Assembly (NCBI GenBank): GCA_018334555.1
Contig: JAGXLR010000003.1
Location: forward strand, 1-50,730
Length of the DNA: 50,730 nucleotides
Origin: Desulfobacterales bacterium
GTDB lineage: Bacteria; Desulfobacterota; Desulfobacteria; Desulfobacterales; Desulfosalsimonadaceae
Reading direction: 5' to 3'
Below the pieces are notes generated by a model, which saw nothing but the letters and a program-made list of their open reading frames with translations, had not been told where the DNA came from and did no database searches. This document shows, in pieces, positions 8,274 through 17,175 of this stretch (within the stretch, counting starts at the first letter, position 1; each line of letters begins with the position of its first letter). The translations under genes and the position numbers were made by a program.

Positions 8274-9803
8274 CTATCTTTCAAAAGGTTGTGGACTGCG
8301 CACGGCCCATTTGCCGATCGCGCGGGCCAGGTCGGCGTTTGCCTTTATCTTGTCATAGAACGCGGCTGCTGCCCGTATGCGGGCCCGGTTCCGGTCTAAT
8401 TCGGCTTCCAGATAGCGTGTGATGGTGACCGAGCCGCCATCATAGTGCTGCTTTACCAGCCGATAGGATTCTTCGGCGCTTTCTACGCTGCTTGCCGCCA
8501 CTTTATATTTCGCACGGGCCGCTTCAAGGTTAAGATAGGCGTTTTTTACATCCAGCTTAACGTCAAGGGTCGCCTGCCGATCGGCGGCCAGCATTTCTTT
8601 TACAATGGCATCGGCTTTATCGACACGGGCTTTTCTGGAAAACCCCGCAAACAAATCCCAGTTAAACATGACTGCGGCCGTCCAGTTATCCTTGTTCCAA
8701 TCGTAGTCCATGGCCGGGTCATCGACATAGTATTTGCCCATCAGATCCACGCGGGGAAGATACCCGGTTTTTGCCGCGTCCATGCCCATCCGGGATTTGA
8801 TCAGTTGCTCCCTGACTTTTTTCAGTTCGGGTCGGTTGGAGAGCGCCTGAACGATGCCATCCCTGTAAGTGTCCGGTACCTCAATGGGCGCTTCGCCGGT
8901 TTTGGTCAGAAAATCCCGTCTGCAAGAGAATTCGTCGGGATCCAGCCCCATAAGATTGGCAAGGGCCGCCTTGGCCAGTTGAAATCGGTTGCGGCTCTTC
9001 ACCAGGGACTCCTTTGTCCGGGCCAACCGGACTTTCAATGAGAGCATGTCGGATTTAAGCGCGCCGCCGCCCTCGTATTGGACCCGGATGACGCGGAGCT
9101 GCTCGGAGACGGTAGCCACGGCTTCTTCTGCGATATCAACAAACTCCCGGGCGGCCAGGACCTCGTAAAAGGCGGAGATGACCCGGGCGGTCAGGCTATT
9201 TACGATGGACTGCCGGTCCAGCCGGGAAATATCAATTGCCTGCCCGGCCATTTTGCGCCCCAAATAGTCCTTTCCCCCGTTGAACAGGTTCATGCGCGCC
9301 TCTAAGCCGGTCTCATAGTTCTCAAACCATCCGGGATCATTAAAATCGTCAGGGGCATTGAAGTCTTCTGGCCGGACATTTCTTCCATCCATCTTTTTAT
9401 ACCAAAAGGCTGAAGGCGTATCCCCCTGCATATATTCGGTATAAAGCCCCACGAACGGCCAGAAAGCCGAATCCGCCAGGTCCTTCATGGCTTTGGCCTG
9501 GGAGATGCGATGCACGGCCTGTTGCAGATTTGGATTGTTTGAAATGGTGATATCAATGACCCGGGAAAGGGTGAGAGGGAAGTCCAACCCGGCTTCCGTG
9601 CTATCTGGCGGCCGGTCCCTGCGGTTTTTGCCGGGGGATACTTGTTTCGCCGGCACGGGCGACGCCTCTTCATATTCCGCCCGGATCTGCGGGACCGTAT
9701 ATTTTTTCGGGCTGCCGCAGCCTGTCAGGAGCAGCGCCGTTGCAGCCAGTACAATCCACAAGTTGCCGTTTATGCGGACAAAAAAGTTTGACCTGTTTTC
9801 CAT
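8274..9803 (-). CDS. TolC-family outer-membrane factor lipoprotein
   Basis: The outer-membrane channel of the efflux system, about 509 residues. The chosen ATG at 9803 gives a clean lipoprotein signal: basic start, hydrophobic stretch and lipobox LLTGC. Translation from the upstream in-frame ATG would put 15 unrelated residues before it. Two tandem outer-membrane-efflux repeats follow, with alternating helices rich in alanine, glutamate and arginine and the usual NLMGLDPDE and DLFAGFSRKARVDKAD segments. The gene begins 7 bp after the YIP1 gene ends, so it is transcribed with the upstream membrane gene and the downstream adaptor. Confidence 0.88.
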   Translation of the reverse strand: MENRSNFFVRINGNLWIVLAATALLLTGCGSPKKYTVPQIRAEYEEASPVPAKQVSPGKNRRDRPPDSTEAGLDFPLTLSRVIDITISNNPNLQQAVHRISQAKAMKDLADSAFWPFVGLYTEYMQGDTPSAFWYKKMDGRNVRPEDFNAPDDFNDPGWFENYETGLEARMNLFNGGKDYLGRKMAGQAIDISRLDRQSIVNSLTARVISAFYEVLAAREFVDIAEEAVATVSEQLRVIRVQYEGGGALKSDMLSLKVRLARTKESLVKSRNRFQLAKAALANLMGLDPDEFSCRRDFLTKTGEAPIEVPDTYRDGIVQALSNRPELKKVREQLIKSRMGMDAAKTGYLPRVDLMGKYYVDDPAMDYDWNKDNWTAAVMFNWDLFAGFSRKARVDKADAIVKEMLAADRQATLDVKLDVKNAYLNLEAARAKYKVAASSVESAEESYRLVKQHYDGGSVTITRYLEAELDRNRARIRAAAAFYDKIKANADLARAIGKWAVRSPQPFER

Positions 9804-9810
9804 AAAAGCT

Positions 9811-10347
9811 TTATTGCCCCGCCCCTTGAGGCCCGGCGAAGACGGCAAACATCAGACCAATGACGATTACCTGAACGATCCAGCCGATGGCGCACACGCC
9901 AACAGCCCGCCATGTGCTGGTATAATCAAGGGCCTGTCTGACGGCGATGACCATTGCAACCAGCATCCATATGCCCGCAACCAGAAACACCAATGCTTCC
10001 AAAGCCGGGATAATCCCAAGGATACGAATGATGCCGGGAGAGCTGGAGAAACCGATGGTACGGAGAAGCTCCCCCATATCGGATTTTGTCTGTGGCTCCG
10101 GGAACAGTTTGGTGCCGACCAGGTAGGTAATAAACGCCCAGATAAACCAGCCGATCAGGGCGGCGATAAGACCGTAAACAAGGCCGCTGAGGCCTGCGCG
10201 GGTTAGGGTTCCGATACCTGCGGCCAGGCTGGCAATAAGGACGACGCCCACCGCTTGTCCCAGGGCGCTTGTATCGGCCTCGACCTCTTCATAGGTTTTG
10301 ACGTCGAGCTTAGCCGCTCCGAGCATCCGTTCAATAAAACTTGACAT
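9811..10347 (-). CDS. YIP1-domain integral membrane protein
   Basis: A 178-residue protein with about five membrane segments and the YIP1-like pattern seen in many bacterial membrane proteins: a short cytoplasmic start (SFIERMLGAAKLDVKTYEEVEAD), a glycine/alanine-rich helix pair, an amphipathic loop with FPEPQTKSD, and two C-terminal helices. Bacterial members have no settled biochemical role. It sits between the FAD reductase and the efflux genes in one minus-strand run, with a 33-bp gap upstream and 7 bp downstream. Confidence 0.7.
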   Translation of the reverse strand: MSSFIERMLGAAKLDVKTYEEVEADTSALGQAVGVVLIASLAAGIGTLTRAGLSGLVYGLIAALIGWFIWAFITYLVGTKLFPEPQTKSDMGELLRTIGFSSSPGIIRILGIIPALEALVFLVAGIWMLVAMVIAVRQALDYTSTWRAVGVCAIGWIVQVIVIGLMFAVFAGPQGAGQ

Positions 10348-10380
10348 GATGGATTCCTTTCATTTGAAGAGCGTTCTATT

Positions 10381-11352
10381 CTATTTGGGGTTAAAAAAAG
10401 CCGTTATTCCGGAGCCGATAATACCCGGCCACGAGTACCCGGCCCCTTGGGGCATCCGGTAGGGCCTCTTATGAATGATGGCATCAGCCGCCCTTAGGCC
10501 GCTTCTAATGGCCGGCCCGATACCCTCGCCCATATCCACGGTGGCCAGTCCTGCGGCATCGCCGGTGAGATAGGCGTTGTCGGTTTGAAGCCGGGGCGTT
10601 CTATGCCGAATATAATAGATATGCCCTTTGGCATCAAACTCTCGGTCGATCACAAGCCCTGCGGCAGCCAATTTTTGTTCAAACCGTCTCCAGTATTCAT
10701 TGATTGTCCGGCCCTGTTTTTTTATTGCCGTCTGTTTGCCGCCGATGCCGATATTTAAATAGCCGTTACCTTTCGGCACGTACCAGGCATATCCGGGCAG
10801 CCCATCTTCAAAAAACCATAAGTAGCAATTGCTATCAATATAATCATACCGCAGTTCCGTTTCCACCGTGGCGATTCGGGATGTCTCCGGACGCGGGGAG
10901 ATACGGCTGAATAAATGGCGATAGACGGGACAATGGGTGCCGCCGGCGCCTACCAGATATTTGGCGCGATACCGGTCATCGATTATATGATGCCGGTTTT
11001 CCTTCCGAATGCTCCCCACGCGGTGCTGATCCATTGGCGCGCCGGAGCGCTCGAGCAGCCATGCATCGAACTCATAACGACGGATGGAATACTGGCGGGT
11101 CCTCACGGGGACGCGAACGCCCCGGAAATAACAGACTAGCCGGTCAAAGGCGATGATGCTGTGCGGATAGCGCTTCGGATGGAGCCCTAAAAGATTGAAG
11201 ACCTTTGGGGTCACCCATCCGGCGCATAGCTTCAGGCGGGGAAACGTTTTTTTGTCGAGAATCAGGGCGTCAACCCCGGCTTTTTTGAGCCGCCAGGCGC
11301 ACGCGGCGCCGGCCGGCCCGCCGCCGACAATAATCGCCGTTTTATCAATCAT
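10381..11352 (-). CDS. geranylgeranyl-reductase-family FAD oxidoreductase
   Basis: A 323-residue FAD-dependent oxidoreductase of the geranylgeranyl reductase type, a family that reduces isolated C=C bonds in lipids. The N-terminal dinucleotide motif is IIVGGGPAGAACAW (about residues 7-20). The second FAD-contact motif is near residue 265 (YLTGDAAGLATVDMGEGIG), followed by the characteristic alanine-rich helix. It lies 31 bp downstream of cfa on the same strand, so a lipid substrate is a reasonable inference. It is somewhat shorter than archaeal family members. Confidence 0.75.
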   Translation of the reverse strand: MIDKTAIIVGGGPAGAACAWRLKKAGVDALILDKKTFPRLKLCAGWVTPKVFNLLGLHPKRYPHSIIAFDRLVCYFRGVRVPVRTRQYSIRRYEFDAWLLERSGAPMDQHRVGSIRKENRHHIIDDRYRAKYLVGAGGTHCPVYRHLFSRISPRPETSRIATVETELRYDYIDSNCYLWFFEDGLPGYAWYVPKGNGYLNIGIGGKQTAIKKQGRTINEYWRRFEQKLAAAGLVIDREFDAKGHIYYIRHRTPRLQTDNAYLTGDAAGLATVDMGEGIGPAIRSGLRAADAIIHKRPYRMPQGAGYSWPGIIGSGITAFFNPK

Positions 11353-11383
11353 TTCGGCGCTCCATGGCTGTCCCCGGGGGCGG

Positions 11384-12502
11384 TTAAGTGAGCCGGCATT
11401 CGGGTTGGGGGGTTCCGGGCTTGGTCATGACGATCTGCCAGAGCTGGATAATCCGGGATCGGAAGGCACCGGCGGAAGAGAGCAGGTAGAAATGCCACAT
11501 GCGCCGGAATCGTTCCCCGTACTGTTCCTTAAACCGCGGCCAGTTTTTTTCAAATTTGTCATACCAGACCATCAATGTTTTATCGTAGTCCGGTCCGAAG
11601 TTGTGCCAGTCCTCCATGACAAATAAATCCTCCATGGCGCCTGCCAGCTGGGCGATTGAGGGCAGCATGCTGTTCGGGAAAATATATTGGGTGGTCCAGG
11701 GATTGCCGGCAGCCGTGCTGATATTATTGCCGATGGTATGGATAAAGGCGATGCCGTCGTCTTTTAAACAGTTGTTTGTGGTTTCCATGTAGGTGCGGTA
11801 GTTTTTAAGGCCCACATGTTCCATGATCCCGATGGAGATGACCCGGTCGTACCGGCCGGTGACATTGCGGTAGTCGTCGAGTTTGATTTCAACCGGCAGG
11901 TCCTTGCACATCCGGTTGCCCAGTTCCACCTGCTCTTTTGAAACCGTGACGCCGGTGACTTTCGCGCCGTAGTTTTCCGCCGCATATTTGGCGAACGCGC
12001 CCCACCCGCATCCCAGATCAAGCACGGCCATGCCGGGCTGGAGATCAATTTTTCTGCATACGAGGTCGAGTTTTGCCCGCTGGGCCTCATCCAGGTTTGA
12101 AGCATTTTTCCAGTATCCGCAGGTATAGGTCATTTCTTTGTCCAGCATGGCCTTGTAGAGCTCGTTGCCCACATCATAGTGCTCCTCGCCTACCTGGTAG
12201 GCCCGCCGGTTTTTCTGAAGATTGAACAGGCGGGCTTTAAGAAAATACCATAGCGTTTCACGCCGGGATTTGATCTTCTGGTCCAGCTTGGCCCGGAAAA
12301 TCCGGTCAAAAAATTGATCCAGCGCCTGGCAATCCCACCAGCCGTCCATATAAGATTCCCCGGCCGCAAGCGTCCCGCCGGCAAGGATTCGATCGTAGAC
12401 GTTGTCATTATGGACCTGAACATCATAAGGGTGGTTTCCGTTAATTTCGATACCGGCGCTGTTGAGCAATTCTTCTATGAACTGTCTGGACGGGGCGCTC
12501 AT
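11384..12502 (-). CDS. cfa: cyclopropane-fatty-acyl-phospholipid synthase
   Basis: Transfers a methylene group from S-adenosylmethionine to the double bond of unsaturated acyl chains in membrane phospholipids. The 372-residue sequence follows E. coli Cfa closely as I remember it: the YTCGYW motif with the conserved cysteine near residue 128, the SAM motif LDLGCGWG at 161-168, GIMEHVG, and the C-terminal MEDWHNFGPDYDKTLM and SAGAFRSR segments. It is the first gene of a six-gene minus-strand run that ends with the RND pump. The upstream 128 bp are strongly AT-rich and probably hold the promoter. Confidence 0.95.
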   Translation of the reverse strand: MSAPSRQFIEELLNSAGIEINGNHPYDVQVHNDNVYDRILAGGTLAAGESYMDGWWDCQALDQFFDRIFRAKLDQKIKSRRETLWYFLKARLFNLQKNRRAYQVGEEHYDVGNELYKAMLDKEMTYTCGYWKNASNLDEAQRAKLDLVCRKIDLQPGMAVLDLGCGWGAFAKYAAENYGAKVTGVTVSKEQVELGNRMCKDLPVEIKLDDYRNVTGRYDRVISIGIMEHVGLKNYRTYMETTNNCLKDDGIAFIHTIGNNISTAAGNPWTTQYIFPNSMLPSIAQLAGAMEDLFVMEDWHNFGPDYDKTLMVWYDKFEKNWPRFKEQYGERFRRMWHFYLLSSAGAFRSRIIQLWQIVMTKPGTPQPECRLT

Positions 12503-12533
12503 GTTATTTCCTCAATCTGCACATTATGTTAGA

Positions 12534-12539
12534 ATTATA
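12534..12539 (-). promoter_or_regulatory. possible -10 box for cfa operon
   Basis: TATAAT is read on the minus strand 32 bp upstream of the cfa start in an AT-rich 128-bp gap. No convincing -35 hexamer is seen at 16-18 bp, so this is a weak call. Confidence 0.3.
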
Positions 12540-12630
12540 TTTTAACTAACAAAAACAAAAAGTTAATTTATTATAAGAGTATTCCCGGATTAGTCAAGGA
12601 AAAATTTTGTCCGGAAAACTGCTCGGGTTC

Positions 12631-13977
12631 TTATAAATCTGCCATTCGCAGGGGATTATACTCCTGAATCAGCCGGTATATGGCGTTTGTGCCGAACTCC
12701 ACGGCCTCCGAAGGGATTCTTTCATCTGCGGCGTGGATCGTTTCGAAAAAACTAAAGTCCGGCGGTAGTTTCATGGGTGTAAAACCGTAGGTCTGGATGC
12801 CCAGTCTGGCGAAGTAGCGGGCGTCCGTGACGGCGGGAAGCAGCATGGGAATGGGGCGGCCGTCCGGATCCATTGTCTTTAAAATTTCTTTCAGCTGTGG
12901 AAAAAGCGTCATGTCAGGCTCGGAAATGGCCGGCACATGCTGGAGGATTTCAAACGGAATATTCGGGTCGATGGTTTGCCGCAGCTCTTGCAGCATATCC
13001 GCGGGGCTGTAGCCGGGGAGCAGTCTGCCGTCAAGCTGGAGTCGGATTTCGGAGGGGATGATGTTTATTTCCGAGCCGCCATGAACAACGGTGGGGCTCG
13101 CCGTATTATAGAGCAAAGGCCTGAATTGCCGGCTTTTCTCTCCAAGCATTTTAAGGGTGCCGCCGGTCAGCAAAGGGTTCAAGAGCTGCCTGAGGAGGAT
13201 TTTTTGGTGTAGCGGAAGTTCGGCCGCAATTGCCAGGATCATTTCCCGGGTGACGCGGGTGATATGGGGCGGCATGGCAATGGCATCCAGCTGCTTCAGC
13301 AGGCGGCCCAGTTTGGCCATAGCGCCTGCTTTAATCGGCATGGCGCCGTGACCACCCGGTCCTTGGATACAGGCCTGCATCCAGCAGGCCTGCTTTTCCG
13401 CCACCTGGATGGGATAAAATATTTTTTGGCCGATATACATGGAGGCGGCGCCGAATTCGCCGATGGCATACTTGACGCCGGTGAATTCTTCCGGATGCTG
13501 ATCGACCAAATATTTTGCCCCGTACGTGCCCCCGGCTTCCTCATCGCTTAATACGGTAAGAATAATATCGCCCGCGGGTTTGATATTTGCCGAGGCCATA
13601 CGGATTAAAGCCGAAACCATCATGGCTACGGCGCCTTTCATGTCCAGGGCGCCGCGGCCCCATATATACCCGTCAACCAGGCGGCCTTCAAACGGTGGGT
13701 ATCGCCAGACCTGATCTTTTGTTGGTACCACATCCACATGGCCGTACATGAGAAGCGGCGGCGCCTTTGCTTCGCCCGGGTAGCGGGCGATCAGGTTCGG
13801 CCGTTGGGGGTCCAGGAAAATCGTTTGTGTTGAGACCTTCGCCCGGTCCAAAAGCCCGGCAATGAAGTCAATGCATGGCTTTTCATTGCCGGGCGGGTTG
13901 GTTGTATCAAAACGGATCAGCTGTTGCAGCAGTTCAGACGGCGGCAATGCGTCGGATATTGCGGGGGTGTCGATCAT
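12631..13977 (-). CDS. M20-family metallopeptidase/deacylase
   Basis: A 448-residue di-zinc amidohydrolase of the M20 family (ArgE/DapE/CPG2/aminoacylase-like). Metal and catalytic motifs are present: MYGHVDVVP (about residues 77-85), the DMKGAVAMM aspartate about 30 residues later, and LSDEEAGGTYG with the paired glutamates. The dimerisation domain lies in the middle and a C-terminal histidine motif (ETIHAADERIP) near residue 415. The exact substrate cannot be read. The start ATG shares ATGA with the stop of the upstream phosphatase-like gene, so the pair is translationally coupled. Confidence 0.88.
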   Translation of the reverse strand: MIDTPAISDALPPSELLQQLIRFDTTNPPGNEKPCIDFIAGLLDRAKVSTQTIFLDPQRPNLIARYPGEAKAPPLLMYGHVDVVPTKDQVWRYPPFEGRLVDGYIWGRGALDMKGAVAMMVSALIRMASANIKPAGDIILTVLSDEEAGGTYGAKYLVDQHPEEFTGVKYAIGEFGAASMYIGQKIFYPIQVAEKQACWMQACIQGPGGHGAMPIKAGAMAKLGRLLKQLDAIAMPPHITRVTREMILAIAAELPLHQKILLRQLLNPLLTGGTLKMLGEKSRQFRPLLYNTASPTVVHGGSEINIIPSEIRLQLDGRLLPGYSPADMLQELRQTIDPNIPFEILQHVPAISEPDMTLFPQLKEILKTMDPDGRPIPMLLPAVTDARYFARLGIQTYGFTPMKLPPDFSFFETIHAADERIPSEAVEFGTNAIYRLIQEYNPLRMADL

Positions 13978-15080
13978 TTTCTGCCTCCGGAAATCGCCGG
14001 CAGGGTAAATTCAGCCACTACCGGCAGATGGTCGGAAATGTCCAGCGTATCAGAGCGCCGGACATGGGCGGATTTCCTTTTAACCCTATCGCTGTAAAAG
14101 ATATAGTCAATGGTCCTGTTCGGCGCTTTAATATCCGGGCGGTTGGGGAAGTGGGTAAACCATTTTTCTCGGCTGTTGCCGTCCACATCTTCTTTGCCGG
14201 GGATGGCATGAAACGCCTCAAACAGCGGTTTAATCTCTGTTTTTCGTCGGTATGCGGACCGTTGCTTCGGCGGTAGCGCTTGATAGGCATTGCCCGGCGG
14301 CAAGAGGTTAAAGTCGCCGCCGGCAATCCATGGCCGGTTTTTTCCCGAGTGTTTTTTTATTATTGATTTTACCGCGGCAATCTGTTTTTCCATGGTATCC
14401 GTTCCCTGGGCAAATGCCGAAAGATGGGTATTCATAATGATCAATTCGTGTTCGCCAAACGGTATCCGGACTTCAAGCAGGGCCCGTTTCAGATTAAACT
14501 GTTGGAATAGCCAGTTCTCGGGAATCAGGGGAAGCTGATAGCGTTTGGCCGCGGAAATCCGATACTTTGAAAGAATAACCAGCTTCATTCCCACCGCCCC
14601 CATAATATCCGGATGCGGTACAAATCCGGCTTTCCAGTAAAATGCCTCGCTCCGACAGGGATACATCCCGTCCAATCGTTCGCACAGCATTTTCAGCTGA
14701 TCCATATAATGGCTCCGTTTGGCGCCTTCATCGATTTCCTGCAGCAGTATCATATCCGGATTTTCAATCTTAATAACCCGGGCCGCATGATTCAGGGTTT
14801 GTATAACCTCGGTTTCCGTCGGCGCCTTATCTGTTCCGCCTTCATAGAAGAAACAGTGCCCTTTGCCCGCCATATACTGCACATTCCATGAAAGCACTTT
14901 GATGGTTTCTCCGCCCTTGGGAACACCCGTTTTATCCATACAGCTGACCGGCGCGGGCTGAATATCCGCCGGATGAAAGGTCAGGGTCCACACGGCAACC
15001 CCTAAAATCGTCAACACGGCGAAAATAATGCCGAAAAACAGGAGAAGGATGCTATTTGCGCGTTTGATGGTTTTTCGCAT
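13974..15080 (-). CDS. endonuclease/exonuclease/phosphatase family protein, membrane-anchored
   Basis: A 368-residue EEP-fold hydrolase. After one N-terminal membrane helix (about residues 10-33) come the metal and catalytic motifs of the fold: VLSWNVQ, ILLQEID, MNTHLSAF, GGDFNLLP and the final SDHLPVVAEF. With the catalytic domain outside the membrane it could act on lipids or phosphodiesters rather than genomic DNA, but the substrate is not determined. Its stop overlaps the start of the M20 peptidase by four bases, and it begins 7 bp after the MFS gene ends. Confidence 0.82.
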   Translation of the reverse strand: MRKTIKRANSILLLFFGIIFAVLTILGVAVWTLTFHPADIQPAPVSCMDKTGVPKGGETIKVLSWNVQYMAGKGHCFFYEGGTDKAPTETEVIQTLNHAARVIKIENPDMILLQEIDEGAKRSHYMDQLKMLCERLDGMYPCRSEAFYWKAGFVPHPDIMGAVGMKLVILSKYRISAAKRYQLPLIPENWLFQQFNLKRALLEVRIPFGEHELIIMNTHLSAFAQGTDTMEKQIAAVKSIIKKHSGKNRPWIAGGDFNLLPPGNAYQALPPKQRSAYRRKTEIKPLFEAFHAIPGKEDVDGNSREKWFTHFPNRPDIKAPNRTIDYIFYSDRVKRKSAHVRRSDTLDISDHLPVVAEFTLPAISGGRK

Positions 15081-15087
15081 TGGGCCC

Positions 15088-16317
15088 CTAACATACCGGA
15101 TTTGGCTTTAATTTCAAGTATAACGGGAGCAGGGAGCCGGCAAGGATCAGCGCACCGGTTAAGGCAAATCCGATTGAAAATGACCCCATATCCCCTGTGA
15201 GACCGATCATGGAAGGGATTATGCCGCTGCCGAAGACAAAGGCGAAGGGAATGGTAAAGGATATGGCCACATTTCGAATGTCCGCGGAAAAAAGGGAGGA
15301 GAGGGCCGTAAAGCCGGCCGGGAAATAGATGGTGGAAAGCACGGCCTGAAGAAAGACGATAACAACGACCGTCGCCTTGGATGCCGCTGCGCCAAGAAGA
15401 ATCGTCGTGAGGCCGGTTAACAGGAACGCATACATGATGGTTCTCGTTGCACCGAATCGGTCGGTCGCCCAGCCGCTGATCAGTGCAGTGCCCATGCCCG
15501 CAATGCGGGATAGGCCGATCAATGTGTTGGCAGGGCCGTGGCGGATACCGATCTCTTTTATCAGATAGAGCGGAAGCATGGTATAGACGCCCATGGTACT
15601 GCTGATGCCCAGTCCGAAAAGGATCACCATGATCCAGAAGGATTTTTTGGCAAAAACGCATTTAATGGCCGTCATTCCCGGCGGTTGACCCGGAAATTTC
15701 CCCCATCGGCTCAACCAGGCAAACAACAGCCCCGTAAGGATCGCCGTTAAACCGATGGCGGTCGGTACCGCCCGCCATGAAAACCATAATATGATGATTT
15801 CGGAGATCATCGGGGCGGCTACGAATCCAAGGTTCGGGGCGATTTCATGGATCGATACCGCCTTTCCCCAGTCCTTGGAATCCACCATATCCGTCAGTGT
15901 GGTCATTCCCGAGGCCAGATAGAGCCCGGCGGCCATACCCAGAAAAAAAACGGCGGCGCGCAGTTCGAGCAGGTTTCGGCTTGCGGCAATTACCAGAAGC
16001 GCAATGCCGACGATAACAGCCGAGCAGACAATTGTATATTTATGTGAAATTTTTGCGGCTATAAATCCGGATCCCATAAGCGCTATGAAATATCCGAGGG
16101 ATAAAAAGAAAAACATGGAGCCCGCCTGACTGTGGGAGATTTTGAGTTCGGATTCAATCGATGGCATGAGCGGGGATAAAACCACCCGGGCGATGAAAGT
16201 CAGAAAAAACAGCAGGGCCAGAAACAGGATCGGCCCAAGCCGCCGGAAAGAATAGAAGGCTGCGGGTTTTGAATGGGGGCTATTCGACATTTTCAGGGCT
16301 GTTTTGCGGTCAGGCAT
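15088..16317 (-). CDS. MFS transporter
   Basis: A 409-residue major facilitator superfamily permease with twelve predicted membrane helices. The cytoplasmic loop after helix 2 reads GFIAAKISHKY, and the equivalent loop in the second half is SGWATDRFGAT. Nothing in the sequence reveals the substrate. The ATG lies directly after the stop codon of the endonuclease V gene with no gap, so coupling of translation is likely. An internal ATG nine codons later has a weaker upstream site. Confidence 0.85.
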   Translation of the reverse strand: MPDRKTALKMSNSPHSKPAAFYSFRRLGPILFLALLFFLTFIARVVLSPLMPSIESELKISHSQAGSMFFFLSLGYFIALMGSGFIAAKISHKYTIVCSAVIVGIALLVIAASRNLLELRAAVFFLGMAAGLYLASGMTTLTDMVDSKDWGKAVSIHEIAPNLGFVAAPMISEIIILWFSWRAVPTAIGLTAILTGLLFAWLSRWGKFPGQPPGMTAIKCVFAKKSFWIMVILFGLGISSTMGVYTMLPLYLIKEIGIRHGPANTLIGLSRIAGMGTALISGWATDRFGATRTIMYAFLLTGLTTILLGAAASKATVVVIVFLQAVLSTIYFPAGFTALSSLFSADIRNVAISFTIPFAFVFGSGIIPSMIGLTGDMGSFSIGFALTGALILAGSLLPLYLKLKPNPVC

Positions 16318-17025
16318 TTACTCTAACCCGGACGGCGCCGTTTTCTTGGAAATTTTGATTTCAGAGGCCAGACGATGCGCCCAGCGAGTGGTCTCAGGAA
16401 GCCTGAATCGGGTCAAGCATCCCATGGTATAGTAAATGGCCGTTTTAAAGCTGATTTTGTGGCCGGGAGAAACATAAATCGGTTTGACCCCGCTCCGTGA
16501 CCTTAAAACGACGCCGATATATTCGCCATTATCGCGTAATTTGACGTAACTGCCCTTTTCCCTGGGCAAAGCCGTGTGCTCACCGATTAACCGGCTCTTG
16601 GCCACACCGATGGCAGGCAGCCCCGTGATGAGACCGATGTGGGAAGCAATCCCGAGCCGGCGCTGATGGGCGATCCCTTGTCCGTCGCAGAGGATCAGAT
16701 CCGGCAGCCGGTTTAGCTTTTCAATGGCCTTAAGGATGGCCGGGGCCTCCCTGAACGATAAGAGGCCGGGCACATAGGGAAAACTCGTCGGCATGCGCTC
16801 GATTGCATACGCTTCAAGCGTCAATTCGGGAAATTTCAATACCGCCACCGCGGCCCGGGTCATTTTTCCTGAGGCTTCAAATCCGGCATCCACGCCGGCC
16901 ACATAATTTACCTCGGCGAAATGGTCCGCCAAAACAACCTGATGCCGGAGTTTTCGCTGGATGGCGATCGCCTGTGCCGGCGTAACATCCCATGGGTGCG
17001 GGGGCGGTCCGAATCGGTGACTCAT
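16318..17025 (-). CDS. nfi: endonuclease V (deoxyinosine repair)
   Basis: Cleaves DNA one phosphodiester 3' of deoxyinosine and similar lesions. The 235-residue protein follows E. coli Nfi along its whole length as I recall it: VAGVDAGFE with the catalytic aspartate near 46, YVPGLLSFREAP with the glutamate near 93, CDGQGIAHQRRLGIASHIG with the aspartate near 114, GVAKSRL, and the C-terminal RLPETTRWAH. It is the first gene of the nfi-MFS-EEP-M20 run. The 129 bp to the divergent phosphatase gene should hold both promoters. Confidence 0.95.
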   Translation of the reverse strand: MSHRFGPPPHPWDVTPAQAIAIQRKLRHQVVLADHFAEVNYVAGVDAGFEASGKMTRAAVAVLKFPELTLEAYAIERMPTSFPYVPGLLSFREAPAILKAIEKLNRLPDLILCDGQGIAHQRRLGIASHIGLITGLPAIGVAKSRLIGEHTALPREKGSYVKLRDNGEYIGVVLRSRSGVKPIYVSPGHKISFKTAIYYTMGCLTRFRLPETTRWAHRLASEIKISKKTAPSGLE

Positions 17026-17175
17026 CAGATATACCGTTTTTTTTGGAGATTTCCGGGAAAATATGCTCTCGGCGCCTGTTTCTTTTATAATCTTACCGAA
17101 AAAACTTGTCCATCAATTTAGCATGATGATAAATTTTAAAACAGACTTAAACCAATGGGCTCAGACGGGGAGTCA

